A stretch of 14,193 nucleotides of DNA, from contig JAWXBR010000055.1 of NCBI GenBank assembly GCA_034440235.1, forward strand, positions 1 through 14,193. Reading direction: 5' to 3'. How positions within the stretch are numbered: position 1 is the stretch's first letter; the number at the start of each line of letters is the position of its first letter. This DNA is from JAWXBR01 sp034440235. Its GTDB lineage: Bacteria > Bacteroidota > Ignavibacteria > Kapaibacteriales > Kapaibacteriaceae. Both the position numbers and the translations under genes were made by a program. Shown piece by piece: positions 1 to 8,317 of the stretch. Below the pieces are notes generated by a model, which was given only the letters and a program-made list of their open reading frames with translations, was not told the DNA's origin and ran no database searches.

Positions 1-1694
1 TCGAGATACATCTGAAATTCTTTCGGATCTGCCACGACGTACTGAAGTGTGTTCACAACGAACCAACCAGCATCGCCGAGGAACGGCCCAAATAGTCCCG
101 GTTCTTTATGCAGCAGAATTTCTCTCGTAGCAGTTGGGTCGAACAGCTCGTCGCCAATCATCCCATCTGCCTCGACACTAACGTTTCTTAACAACTTCAT
201 GTCCTTTGGAGCATCGGCTATAAACATTTGTCCTTCCGGTAGTCGCGTAATCATACCGAAGAACTTTCGTGCGTCAACCTTGGCGTCCATACATGCTCGA
301 TCTCTCCGTACCACCTTGCGTACCACATCGAACGCTGCGTCGAACGGAATAATGCCCACATCAACACTATCAACAACAACGCCTAATACAACACCCTTCT
401 CAGGCGTGTCGACAGGATCTGTTGCAGCGGTCTTCTGTGTATTGAACGCTACGTCGGCAATCCGATACGACCCAAATAGTTTTTGGTCTCGCGAGAAGAA
501 CGGCGAAATGCCTATACGCTTGCCGTACCTCTGTGCAACGGCACCTAGTTCTGTTCCGTTTTCGTACATATCTATTGCACGCTGAACATCAAGCAACACA
601 CTGTCTACGGTTGCTTGCGTAGGTTCTATCGATGTTGCAATGCCTCGCACCTTGTAAGCGACACGGTTCTTGCCAAGCGAAATAATAGAGTCGACAAAAA
701 ATACGTGCACACCCTCGGTATTGGTAATCGGACCCCTAGCGCGCCCAAGCGCGGCCCCCTTCATGCCAGCATAGAGTTCTCGCGTTGCCGCCGAATCTGG
801 GTGCAAGAGTGCGTCGCCCGAGACCGTTAACGATGCTACTGCATTCCATAGTGAGTCGCGTTGTTTTTTGTTTGTGCGTGCGTTGATGTCGCTCACAAAT
901 CGTTGAATGTTTGTGAGAATCGTAGTCGAGTCTTTTTTCGATGCAGCCATGCTCCACGACAGGTATGCAATGCGGCGAAGAGGTGTATCGGTTTTGAAAT
1001 CGAATGTATGAAGGTCGTAGTATCGCTTCAGTTCGGTTTCCTCGGGTTCTGCAGCGCGAGCACACGGCAGAATAGCAACTTCGACTGTACACCGAACAAC
1101 CGCGCGTTCAAATTCTTTACGCAGTGCAGCCGAATCTGCAACGAACGTAGAGTTTAACACTGCGCGCAAACGTTCCTCGAGTATAACGTCGCTTAAGCGT
1201 TCGCGCAGTTCTTGCATAGACTCTCGCAGCGAAGCAGTCTGTGTTTGTAAATCTGTAGGAGTTGCGTCGGTACCCAAGCGCGCACGTACAAGAGAGTCGG
1301 GACTGTACAACATGCTACGCAGGGTTGCTATGTCGAACTGACCCTTACTGTCTACTACACCACGTTTAACAAACTCCGGCGTGGCTTTTAACAACACACT
1401 GTCAACCTGTTGCTGCGTAACTCCAACACTGCGACGGTTTGCTTCCTGCATGAGCAGCGTGCGAGTCACGACGTCGTTCCATGCAGCCTCGACAACGTCC
1501 GCCTGCTCTTGTTGGTTGCCCATAGACTGCAGTTCGAGGCGACGTCCAACATCACGCGAAAAGACATCAAGCCAAATCGTGTCGCCATTCACAATGCCTG
1601 CCACAGGCACGGCATTGCTATCGACGGGTCGTAGCGGTTGTGACCATGCAATGCTGGCACAAAGGAAGAAAGCGGGGAGCAGAAGTATTCTCAT
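1..1694 (-). CDS. SurA/PpiD-like periplasmic peptidyl-prolyl isomerase/chaperone (3' end outside window)
   Basis: Open from an ATG at 1694 to the window edge without a stop, giving 564 visible residues. Residues 1-19 (MRILLLPAFFLCASIAWSQ) form a cleavable signal peptide, so the protein should act in the periplasm. Residues 30-130 fit the SurA/PpiD N-terminal chaperone domain: VAGIVNGDTIWLDVF, then a helix with LLMQEANRRSVGVTQQQVD and a PEF..RG..D.KGQFD segment. Around residues 220-335 is a divergent parvulin-like region starting ELKRYYDLHTFDF and ending GPITNTEGVHVFFVDS. A second parvulin-like edge, GLFGPFLGDAGWFVVN, lies near the visible end. The family helps outer-membrane and exported proteins fold. 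It differs from classical PpiD in having a signal peptide rather than a retained membrane anchor. Isomerase activity is uncertain because the catalytic core is poorly conserved. The gene is divergent from the monooxygenase gene, 72 bp away. The upstream sequence has no clear Shine-Dalgarno. Confidence 0.85.
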   Translation of the reverse strand, partial: MRILLLPAFFLCASIAWSQPLRPVDSNAVPVAGIVNGDTIWLDVFSRDVGRRLELQSMGNQQEQADVVEAAWNDVVTRTLLMQEANRRSVGVTQQQVDSVLLKATPEFVKRGVVDSKGQFDIATLRSMLYSPDSLVRARLGTDATPTDLQTQTASLRESMQELRERLSDVILEERLRAVLNSTFVADSAALRKEFERAVVRCTVEVAILPCARAAEPEETELKRYYDLHTFDFKTDTPLRRIAYLSWSMAASKKDSTTILTNIQRFVSDINARTNKKQRDSLWNAVASLTVSGDALLHPDSAATRELYAGMKGAALGRARGPITNTEGVHVFFVDSIISLGKNRVAYKVRGIATSIEPTQATVDSVLLDVQRAIDMYENGTELGAVAQRYGKRIGISPFFSRDQKLFGSYRIADVAFNTQKTAATDPVDTPEKGVVLGVVVDSVDVGIIPFDAAFDVVRKVVRRDRACMDAKVDARKFFGMITRLPEGQMFIADAPKDMKLLRNVSVEADGMIGDELFDPTATREILLHKEPGLFGPFLGDAGWFVVNTLQYVVADPKEFQMYL

Positions 1695-1705
1695 AGGTAA
1701 GGGGC

Positions 1706-1713
1706 CAAAGATA
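1706..1713 (-). promoter_or_regulatory. Possible Bacteroidota-type -7 box for the chaperone gene
   Basis: The minus strand reads TATCTTTG, a full match to the TAnnTTTG -7 consensus known from Bacteroidota sigma factors. It lies 11 bp before the ATG at 1694, so the leader would be very short. No TTTG/TTG box is seen about 20 bp upstream, so this rests on one element only. Confidence 0.3.
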
Positions 1714-1721
1714 CGGGGCTG

Positions 1722-1729
1722 TAGCTTTG
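1722..1729 (+). promoter_or_regulatory. Possible Bacteroidota-type -7 box for the monooxygenase gene
   Basis: The plus strand reads TAGCTTTG, a full match to TAnnTTTG, 37 bp before the ATG at 1767. This predicts a leader of about 30 nt. It sits eight bases from the opposing -7 box of the divergent chaperone gene. No convincing -33 element is visible. Confidence 0.35.
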
Positions 1730-1766
1730 CATACGATCGTTCATTTAAAGACCAGCATTGTATTCC

Positions 1767-2741
1767 ATGAAACTTTCAATACTCGATCAGTCGCCCGTAT
1801 CGGATACAATAACGTCTGCCGAGGCCGTTCGTAACAGTATCGACCTTGCAGAGCGCGCCGATTCGCTCGGATACCACCGCTACTGGTTTGCCGAGCATCA
1901 TGGCAATGCATCGTTTGCAAGCGCAACACCCGAAGTAATGATGGCTTATGCAGCAGCACGAACAAAGCGCATACGTCTTGGCAGCGGAGGCATTTTGCTG
2001 GGTCATGCCGTTGCATTAAAAACCACCGAAGCAATTCGCCTGCTCGAAGCGCTCGCACCCGGTCGTGTCGACGCAGGGTTTGGACGTGCTCCCGGCGGCG
2101 ATGCCCGCGCAGTACGGGCATTGCGCACGAATCCGAACGAGGCTTACCCAAGGCTCGAAGAAATACTAAACTTTCTTAGAGATATGCGCCCGGCTTCGAA
2201 CAACGGCTCCGTCGTCGCAGTACCCGACGGCGTCAGCCCACCAGAAGTATGGGTATTAGGCACAACTGCCGACAGCGCCCGCACTGCCGCACGTCTCGGA
2301 CTGCGTTATGCCTTCGGAGCGTTCATCGACCCTTCGAATGCCAACGAGGCACTTGCCGTATATCATTCGGACTTCGTGCCATCACAATTCTGCACAACAC
2401 CAACAACTATGGTTGCCACTGTTGTGTTTTGCGCCGATACCGACGCAAAAGCACAAGAGCTCTCTCGAACAACAGAGCAATGGTTCGTACGAAATTTTCT
2501 GCGCGCAGGTAACGACCGCTTCATTACAAACTCAGATACGTTCACGATGTCAGACCGCGAGCAAATGATCGTCGCCATGCGTCGTAAGCACATCCTTATC
2601 GGCGAACCCAAGCGCGTTGCAGACGGACTGCAAGCGATGGCCTCGCGTTACGCAACAGAAGAACTGTCCGTTGTTACAATCACACACGACCACGATTCGC
2701 GTGTGAAATCGTACGAACTCATAGCTGCTTCTGCGCTCTAG
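1767..2741 (+). CDS. LLM-class flavin-dependent oxidoreductase (luciferase-like, MsnO8/YhbW type)
   Basis: A 324-residue bacterial luciferase-like TIM-barrel monooxygenase, full length for the family. It opens MKLSILDQSPV, the usual start of the MsnO8-type subgroup. Other hallmark stretches are LGYHRYWFAEHHG (about residue 35), RIRLGSGGILLGH (about 72), LEALAPGRVDAGFGRAPGG (about 95) and VWVLGTTADSARTAARLGL (about 163). Family members use reduced FMN or F420 to oxidise small organic substrates. The substrate of this subgroup is generally unknown and cannot be read from the sequence. I chose ATG 1767 over an in-frame TTG at 1758 because it gives the canonical N-terminus. A VOC-fold gene follows after 35 bp on the same strand, so the two may be co-transcribed. 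Confidence 0.9.
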   Translation: MKLSILDQSPVSDTITSAEAVRNSIDLAERADSLGYHRYWFAEHHGNASFASATPEVMMAYAAARTKRIRLGSGGILLGHAVALKTTEAIRLLEALAPGRVDAGFGRAPGGDARAVRALRTNPNEAYPRLEEILNFLRDMRPASNNGSVVAVPDGVSPPEVWVLGTTADSARTAARLGLRYAFGAFIDPSNANEALAVYHSDFVPSQFCTTPTTMVATVVFCADTDAKAQELSRTTEQWFVRNFLRAGNDRFITNSDTFTMSDREQMIVAMRRKHILIGEPKRVADGLQAMASRYATEELSVVTITHDHDSRVKSYELIAASAL

Positions 2742-2776
2742 CATTCATCAATCACACACGCGAATTCAAAACCAAC

Positions 2777-3196
2777 ATGCATAACATCACACTCATCACT
2801 CTTGGTGTCGAAAACGTTCAGACATCAAAGCACTTTTACCAGAACGCGTTTGGCTGGGTAATACCCGATGATGCAAATGAAGACGTGGTGTTCTTTCAGC
2901 TTCCTGGTGTTGTAGTTGGCTTGTACGGACGCACCAACCTTGCCGATGACATTGGCATTCCCTCAGCTGGTGACGGTTTTCGGGGTGCGACCCTTGCAAT
3001 GAATAAGCGTTCAGAAGAAGAGGTCGACGCGCTTATCGAGCACGCGCTCACACGCGGTGCGACACTGCTCAAGCCCGCCCAAAAAGTCTTTTGGGGCGGG
3101 TACAGCGGCTATATACAAGACCTCGACGGACACATCATCGAAATCGCATACAACCCGTTTTGGGCATTCGACGAAGACGGCATACTAAAGCTCTAA
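2777..3196 (+). CDS. VOC family protein (glyoxalase/bleomycin-resistance fold)
   Basis: A 139-residue single-domain vicinal-oxygen-chelate protein. The N-terminal half begins ITLITLGVENVQTSKHFYQ and contains FFQLPGVVVGLYGR. The C-terminal half ends with the typical VFWGGYSGYIQDLDGHIIE followed by NPFW and DEDG. The Glu of the DLDGHIIEIAYNP motif is a usual metal ligand in this fold; the remaining ligands were not assigned. Members include glyoxalases, dioxygenases and drug-binding proteins, and the substrate here cannot be assigned. The gene is 35 bp downstream of the flavin monooxygenase and convergent with the ElaA-type gene, with 36 bp between their ends. No hairpin terminator is evident in that gap. 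Confidence 0.88.
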   Translation: MHNITLITLGVENVQTSKHFYQNAFGWVIPDDANEDVVFFQLPGVVVGLYGRTNLADDIGIPSAGDGFRGATLAMNKRSEEEVDALIEHALTRGATLLKPAQKVFWGGYSGYIQDLDGHIIEIAYNPFWAFDEDGILKL

Positions 3197-3232
3197 TTCA
3201 ACATCGATTGCAATCATCACTGGGAATCCCTA

Positions 3233-3694
3233 CTAGACAATTCGCGTCATCTCAAAGTGATCGATGCCGTCTTCGATGTACACCTCGCTGCTTTTCACCC
3301 AACCAAACTCGTTGTAGAACCGCTCAAGTCGAGCTTGTGCGCCAATCTTTATCGTCTGTTCGCCGAAGATGCGATTGCACTCATCGATAGACCTCTGTAC
3401 GAGCACCTTTCCTAGCCCCTTACCACGTACCTCAGGAGCGGTAATGATACGTCCGATCGATATGTGCCCGGGGTACGACACACCCGCAGGCACAAGGCGC
3501 GCATAGACAAGCAGCTTGTCGCCGTCGAACCCTAGCAGGTGATGACTAGGTTGGTCTTTGTTGTCAGCATCTTGAAATGGCGCGTTCTGTTCTAAAACAA
3601 ACACTTCGACGCGAAGCTGCATAGCAGCATAGAGCTCGCGAGGTGTGAGCGCATCGAACGGTTTGCAAATCCAGGTGAGTTGGGTGATAAACAT
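3233..3694 (-). CDS. elaA: GNAT family N-acetyltransferase, ElaA type
   Basis: A 153-residue single-domain acetyltransferase that follows the E. coli ElaA pattern over its whole length. The segments are ELYAAMQLRVEVFVLEQN, PFQDADNKDQPSHHLLGF, LVYARLVPAG, IGRIITAPEVRGKGLGKVL, KIGAQARLERFYNEFGW and VYIEDGIDHFEMTR. RGKGLG is the acetyl-CoA pyrophosphate-binding loop of the GNAT fold. The acceptor substrate of ElaA proteins is not well established, so only the acetyltransferase role is claimed. It starts 6 bp after the stop of the next acetyltransferase gene and is the last gene of a probable three-gene minus-strand operon. Confidence 0.9.
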   Translation of the reverse strand: MFITQLTWICKPFDALTPRELYAAMQLRVEVFVLEQNAPFQDADNKDQPSHHLLGFDGDKLLVYARLVPAGVSYPGHISIGRIITAPEVRGKGLGKVLVQRSIDECNRIFGEQTIKIGAQARLERFYNEFGWVKSSEVYIEDGIDHFEMTRIV

Positions 3695-3700
3695 TACAAG

Positions 3701-4291
3701 TCAGATTAGTGTCGCATCAGATGACGGTCGACGAATTGGCCACTCAGAATCGATAATGCTGAAGACTACGGTGTTTCGCTGCGTGCCGTTTTCTCGAGTC
3801 ATGTCATTCCGCAAGACACCTTCGAACGTTGCACCAATTTTTGCAATTGCCTTGCGGGAGCGGATGTTGTTTTCGTCGGTAATAAGCTGCACCCGCCGTG
3901 TCTTTAAAGTTTCGAAGCAATGCGTTAGTAAGAGATTCTTGCATTCTGCATTTACATGCGTGTGCCAGAACTCCGGTACAAGCCACGTCCAGCCAATCTC
4001 CAGTTTGCTGTGCTCCTGCTCCATCTGCAGATAACGTGTACTTCCTATTAGCCTCTGCTGTTCTTTGTGAAAAATCACGAACGGGAATTCACGTCCGGCA
4101 TCACGCTCCGCAAAAGCCTTCTCATAATGCTTGCGAAACGTATCAGGCTTGCTGGCATCCACAAGATAGAACTCCCAGATCCGCGGATCGCGCGCAATCA
4201 GTTCCAGTTCATCTACATGCGATGAATCGAGCGATACAAGGTCGACCGTTTGGCCATGCAACACAAGCGGCGGGCTTATCCAGAGGTCCAT
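3701..4291 (-). CDS. GNAT family N-acetyltransferase, RimJ/RimL type
   Basis: A 196-residue protein of the COG1670-like GNAT group. It has HGQTVDLVSLDSSHVDEL near residue 12, then LIGSTRYLQ, LEIGWTWLVPEFWHTHVNAE and a strongly conserved C-terminal block: RVQLITDENNIRSRKAI, KIGATFEGVLRNDMTREN and NTVVFSIIDSEW. Relatives acetylate protein N-termini, ribosomal proteins or small molecules; the substrate is unknown. The start at 4291 is well supported by AGGAAG on the minus strand a few bases upstream, one of the few clear Shine-Dalgarno sequences in the window. That site lies inside the first unit of a 31-bp tandem repeat. The gene sits 48 bp after the nucleotidyltransferase-fold gene and 6 bp before the ElaA-type gene. 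Confidence 0.88.
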   Translation of the reverse strand: MDLWISPPLVLHGQTVDLVSLDSSHVDELELIARDPRIWEFYLVDASKPDTFRKHYEKAFAERDAGREFPFVIFHKEQQRLIGSTRYLQMEQEHSKLEIGWTWLVPEFWHTHVNAECKNLLLTHCFETLKTRRVQLITDENNIRSRKAIAKIGATFEGVLRNDMTRENGTQRNTVVFSIIDSEWPIRRPSSDATLI

Positions 4292-4294
4292 TTT

Positions 4295-4383
4295 TACTTC
4301 CTGCTGCGGTGTTCACTGTCGATTATACTTTCTGATGTTCTATTCAATGTCGGTTTTACTTTCTGATGATCCGTTCAATGTCG
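4295..4383. repeat. 31-bp tandem repeat, three imperfect units, spanning a gene junction
   Basis: Three 27-bp units recur every 31 bp at 4295-4321, 4326-4352 and 4357-4383. The latter two match at 24 of 27 positions, the first matches its neighbour at 20 of 27 (hand count). Read on the minus strand, the unit nearest the acetyltransferase provides its Shine-Dalgarno (AGGAAG) just before the ATG at 4291. The other two have AGAAAG at the same place without an ATG. The far unit and part of the middle one encode the last residues (SSESKTDIE) and stop codon of the nucleotidyltransferase-fold gene. Confidence 0.85.
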
Positions 4384-4960
4384 CCACAAGTTTCAGAGCC
4401 AGTTCTACATCGCCCTGAGAAACTAGCTCTGATAGGTAGGAACTAGTAACGTAGTTTAATGCACGCCGCAACTCCTCAGAATCTGTCGTCCTCACTAATG
4501 TCTCGTCTAGATCGGCAGAATCTCTCTCGGGTAGCAGATGTACGCCACGTCCGTGTGCATTAGGTACACCGTTCCTCGTGCATCGCAACTCAACGATATA
4601 GTCGCGTGCTCCGCTAATCCAGAATTCTGCCTGCCAATTGCGTGCACGTTCAATGGCAGCATTCGCATGAAGAATATGATGCCAGCACCAACCTATCATG
4701 TCGTTTGTAGGGGGCACCGGAGAGGGGGCAGCGATGGCTGCACTTCCAAACAACAAACGGAAGCTCGGACCCCGTGCTCCGTAATCTGAGAGGACCCCTA
4801 CCTGTACACCAAACGTTAGGTCGAGGTCCGACCAAGCGTCGAGCGCATCTACGGCGCCTGAGCCGACAACAGCACCGCCCGTTATGCGCGAGTCGGCGCG
4901 GGCTATCACGAGCATACGCTCGTAGACGCCGTTGCGTTGGTCAGGTGTGAATGGTGTCAT
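4340..4960 (-). CDS. Nucleotidyltransferase-fold protein with apparent internal deletion
   Basis: A 206-residue protein resembling a widespread family of minimal nucleotidyltransferase-domain proteins. From ATG 4960 it opens MTPFTPDQRN, the usual start. ADSRITGGAVVGSGAVDAL leads into WSDLDLTFGV, which matches the G-S...D-x-D motif (G33, S34, D45, D47). The second half (WCWHHILHANAAIERA, WQAEFWISGARDYIVELR, HGRGVHLLPE, LRRALNYVTSS) also fits. As I recall the family, about 55-60 residues normally lie between the DxD strand and the FGA..P.FRLLFG segment, including the third acidic catalytic residue. Here DLTFGV is followed almost at once by DYGARGPSFRLLFG. The loss is in frame, so a product may be made but is unlikely to be catalytically active. 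An upstream in-frame ATG at 5020 is less likely, since it overlaps the divergent ATPase gene. Probably the first gene of the operon with the two acetyltransferases. Confidence 0.75.
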   Translation of the reverse strand: MTPFTPDQRNGVYERMLVIARADSRITGGAVVGSGAVDALDAWSDLDLTFGVQVGVLSDYGARGPSFRLLFGSAAIAAPSPVPPTNDMIGWCWHHILHANAAIERARNWQAEFWISGARDYIVELRCTRNGVPNAHGRGVHLLPERDSADLDETLVRTTDSEELRRALNYVTSSYLSELVSQGDVELALKLVATLNGSSESKTDIE

Positions 4961-5012
4961 TACACGAATCTCACTATTGTCGAACACTTTTGCACCGCAT
5001 ATTTGTCGATTA

Positions 5013-7758
5013 ATGCCCATCCGCAGAACAATTCTCGATCAGCTTTCAGGCACAGTGCGGTCTATGCTCGCGCGTGAGGTGCCTGAACGCGTCCTGTTCC
5101 TGACGGGTGAGGCTGGCATCGGCAAGAGCACACTCATAAAACCAACTGTTGTCCGATCTCGAAACGGACGCAAAGCCCCCTATCGTCGCGACGGCAGAAT
5201 GTTCTACGCCTGTTGCGGGGAGCAGCGTCGGACACGTCGAGGCGCTAAAGCCGTTTGCAGATATTATGTCCGGACTCGTCGAAGCCGGTGCAGTTCATCG
5301 GGACAAAAAGAAGAGTGGCACGGGTAAGACTCCTAGCGTGGGCACTGGCTCAGTCAAGGGCAAGGGCTTCAAGCTGGATCTCGGAAAATTTTTTGTCGAT
5401 ACAGCACCGTCATGGATTGGACTGATTCCAGTCATTGGTGCACCGATATTTCATGCACTTAGCATTGTGGGCTCTGGGTACGATCAGGTGTACCTACACA
5501 ACAAGCTCAGAGCTGAGAGTGCAAGTGCTGCGTCGAATCAGGAACAGGTGTTTCGTCAGTATATAAACTTTCTTAAAAAGCTGTCGGAACAAGAACCCAT
5601 TCTGCTAATCCTCGACGACTTTCACTGGGCAGACACGAGTTCAACGAATCTGCTGTTTGCTGCAGCGCGCGACCTTTCAGCGAGTAACGTGGTGTTTTTA
5701 GTAGTGTATCGTGAGGCTGCCATAAAGCGCTCTGCCAGTCAGGAAGAGCACCCCATTCTGCATGTGCGCAACGAAATCGAGCGCTACGCGATGAGTCGGT
5801 ACATCGAAGTGCCGCAAGCAGATCAAAACGATCTGCGCGAGCTGCTGCTCGAAACGTATCCCGCTTACGAATCCAATGGCGCACTGGAGCAGTGGCTGCT
5901 GCGCATTTCCGATGGAAATCTTTTGTTCGCATCGCAGTTTCTCTTAACACTCGACCAAGACCAGTACCTCGAACCGAAGACTGCTGTTGTGCTGAAGGAT
6001 CTTGATTCGGTTCCCATACCATCAAGCGCGAATGCGATTGTCGTAGAGCACATACGACGACTGGGTGACGAAGAGAAGGAGCAGCTACGTAATGTGAGTG
6101 TCGAAGGCGAAACCATTACCACAACGATGGCATCGCGTATTCTCGATATGCCGATGCTCAAGATGATTCCACGACTTCGCTTGTTCGCAGAACGCTTGCA
6201 CGTAATCCGCCTAATTGGTACCCAGACGCTTTATGCGATAGAGACAACAACGTATCAGTTCATGCATTTTCTTGTGCATAAAGCGTTGTATGACGATCTC
6301 ATTCCAGAGGAACGTGTGTTATTACATGGCGTTGCTGCGGACGTGCTCGAAGACGAACTCATTATTGCTGAAGAAGCCCAGCACAACGTTCACATCGTCA
6401 CTGCGCGACTCGCAGCGCACTCCATTATCGCGCTTCGACTTCAACGTGCTGCCGAAGTATACTTGAAGGGGGCACAATGGGTCTGGCGAAGTTTCTCTGC
6501 TGATGAAGCGTTGCATCTCGTCGAGCAATGCATAACCACAGTACATAGCCAGCAGTCAGCCTCGCAGGCACTTCGAGCTGTCGGACTCGACGCACTCTTG
6601 CTAAAAGCAGAAATCACCCAGCATCGTACTCGCTACACCGATGCTGCTGTCTTCTATGAAGAGGCCATAACGCTCGCAAGCGATATCGGCACTCCTGCGC
6701 AGCGAAACATTGCATACAGTGGCTATGCGTATGTAAAAATCTTATGCGGTAATTACACCGAGGCCGAAGCAAACGCACGCATAGCATTGCAGATAGCAGT
6801 TGATGCGAACGATTGGCGCAGCCGTGTGCGTCCACTGAACATCATCGGAGTCTCCTACTTTTCTCGAAGCATGTATGATCAGGCTTTAGATTATTACCAA
6901 CAGAGTCTTCAAGCTGCTATCGAAACCGCGGACGAGGTCGGCCGAGCAAACGCACTCTTGAACATGGGCATTGTGTATGGAATGCGCGGCACCTTTAGTA
7001 CTGCGCTTGAACACTATCAAGCATCGCTATCGGTACATCGCTCGCTACGCAATAACGCGGGCATCATGTTTTGCCTTTCGAACATCGGTGTCACTTTAGG
7101 CAGCAGTCGCAAGTATCACAGTTCACTAGAGAGTCTAGAAGAAGCTTTAAGTCTGGCACGAACTGCAGGCGACCTTCGAATGGAGGCTAACATCCTTACA
7201 CACACGAGCGTCTCATATTCTAATCTCGAACGCCTAGACGAAGCGCTCGATCTTGCGCAACAGGGGCTTGCCATCCATAAACAGATAGGCAGTCTTGGCG
7301 GCGGCCAGCATGCCCTGGCTGCTATCGGCGATATTTATAAAAACACGAATCGTCTCGAAGAAGCCATGGATTACTACACGCGTTCTATGCAGCTTGCATT
7401 AGAGGTCGGTAATCAGTTTCGTATCGCAAACGTGCGGCGTTCAATTGCGTACCTGCATCTGCTAGGCAGTAGGTACGCTGAAGCATTGGCACTATTCGAT
7501 ACATGCATTAAACAGTTCGCCGAGCTTGGAATCGTCGACTATGAGATGGTATCAGCAATTGGTTCTGCATGGTGCTCACTCAAACTAGAAGCTTTAGAGA
7601 CAACGGGCGCCGGCGCGGTCGACATCACGACGGACAAACTACTCGCAAAGACGAAAACAATGGTGCGAGAAGAAGATTTTAACATAACAGAATACGAACG
7701 CATTTGCACCGAGTGGATTGAGGACTTGAGCAAATTCGGTGTCACGATGGCCGCATAG
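5013..7758 (+). CDS. Large P-loop ATPase with TPR repeats (AAA_16/STAND-like), frameshifted after Walker A
   Basis: Begins MPIRRTILDQLSG at ATG 5013, a start confirmed by the identical opening of the paralogue at 13963. The Walker A motif is GEAGIGKST (residues 32-40). An extra C in the CC at 5142-5143 then shifts the frame. Unshifted reading ends at a TAA at 5327 after 104 residues; the remaining 869 residues are open from about 5149. Removing one C restores IKQLLSDLETD, matching IRQLLVNLDTD in the paralogue, and gives about 914 residues. Walker B is LLILDDFHWAD (about 200), as in COG3899-type signalling ATPases. About eight TPRs of 40 residues span roughly 530-840 (for example NMGIVYGMRGTFSTALEHYQ), then a conserved tail (GSAWCSLKLEALE...ITEYERI). 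No DNA-binding, cyclase or kinase domain is seen. It is probably a cytoplasmic signal-sensing ATPase. The frameshift is either a recent mutation or a sequencing error; without it the motor domain lacks its P-loop. Confidence 0.8.
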
Positions 7759-7893
7759 ACCACGCCGATTCAATTACACTGAAGTACACGGCCTACAGAG
7801 TAGCCCTAAGGCTATAATACGCCATCCGACCGCTAAGAAATTGATAAGATGATTTCGGTTCGGAGAAGCATACGTTGCACCTGTCGGAAATGC
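7759..7893. repeat. Conserved 135-bp spacer, copy A
   Basis: The sequence right after the ATPase stop is repeated at 9032-9166 without gaps, with about 114 of 135 bases identical by hand count. Blocks are exact around AAGAAATTGATAAGATGA and in GCATACGTTGCACCTG. In both places it lies between the 3' end of an ATPase/TPR gene and the start of a propeller gene. No conserved reading frame crosses into the propeller gene: here the phase that is open in copy B runs into a TGA at 7921-7923. A regulatory or processing role is possible but unproven. Confidence 0.85.
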
Positions 7894-7921
7894 ATCTGCA
7901 ACTCGCAATTGTCGTTCGCTT

Positions 7922-8317
7922 ATGAAATCTCTAGTTCGTTATTCACTTGTACTATTGTTATTGGGATGCTCGTCGCAGAAAAGCCTTGCCCAATGGTCGC
8001 TCTCGCAAAGTAAAGTGTGGGGTGATGTGAAGGCACTAATTGTACACGGTTCCGATCTATACGTTGGAGACCAAAGGGGGTTGACTAGATCTACTGACAA
8101 CGGACGAACATGGGCTCAAATAACAAGTGACTTGTCCCCTTCAATTTATATTCAGGCTCTCGCATCCAAGGATGATAATCTTTGGGTAGGGACGATTCTA
8201 GGGCTCTATGTTTCCTTGGATGATGGGGCGCATTGGTTAGCCGTCGGAGCCGGATCCGTAATGTCGATACTAGTAACTGACGAAGAGGTCTTCTCATTTA
8301 CAAGTACAGGTGTGTAA
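7922..8317 (+). pseudogene. N-terminal piece of an exported Asp-box propeller gene, ended by an in-frame stop
   Basis: Codes for 131 residues: a signal peptide (MKSLVRYSLVLLLLGCSSQ), an AQW junction as in the two intact propeller proteins downstream, and three Asp-box-like blades (LTRSTDNGRTWAQI, LYVSLDDGAHWLAV and a partial one). LLGC could be a lipoprotein box, unlike the downstream paralogues. The frame stops at TAA 8315-8317, but the same frame continues at once with ATGTCAGAT and further propeller sequence. GVxMSDFEG would be a normal blade if the stop codon were TAC or TAT (Tyr, as in GVY.S.D.G). This is therefore the front half of a gene broken by a nonsense change. Without the rest of the propeller and the T9SS sorting domain, a stable secreted product is unlikely. 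Confidence 0.8.

Noticed and set aside
49..1770. Several open frames on the plus strand (49-585, 861-1157, 1381-1770) and a minus frame at 736-1092
   Set aside because: All lie over the continuous minus-strand chaperone frame, show low-complexity or Cys/Ser/Arg-rich translations and match no family; they are shadows.
5130..5160. Programmed +1 frameshifting in the first ATPase
   Set aside because: No known slippery codon pair, stop codon or stimulatory Shine-Dalgarno is evident at the site, and the paralogue at 13963 reads through without any shift.
5320..5360. GTGKT within the ATPase (KKSGTGKTPSVG) as a second Walker A motif
   Set aside because: The glycine required five residues before the GKT glycine is absent and the segment is a Lys/Gly/Ser-rich linker; the true P-loop is GEAGIGKST at residues 32-40.
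5149..7758. A separate gene starting at TTG 5149
   Set aside because: This would begin inside the conserved ATPase domain, after Walker A; the paralogue shows the true start lies 136 bases upstream.
7801..7818. Hairpin TAGCC-CTAA-GGCTA and TATAAT as terminator or promoter in spacer copy A
   Set aside because: The stem is only five pairs, there is no T-run or suitable -35 box, and neither element is kept in spacer copy B.
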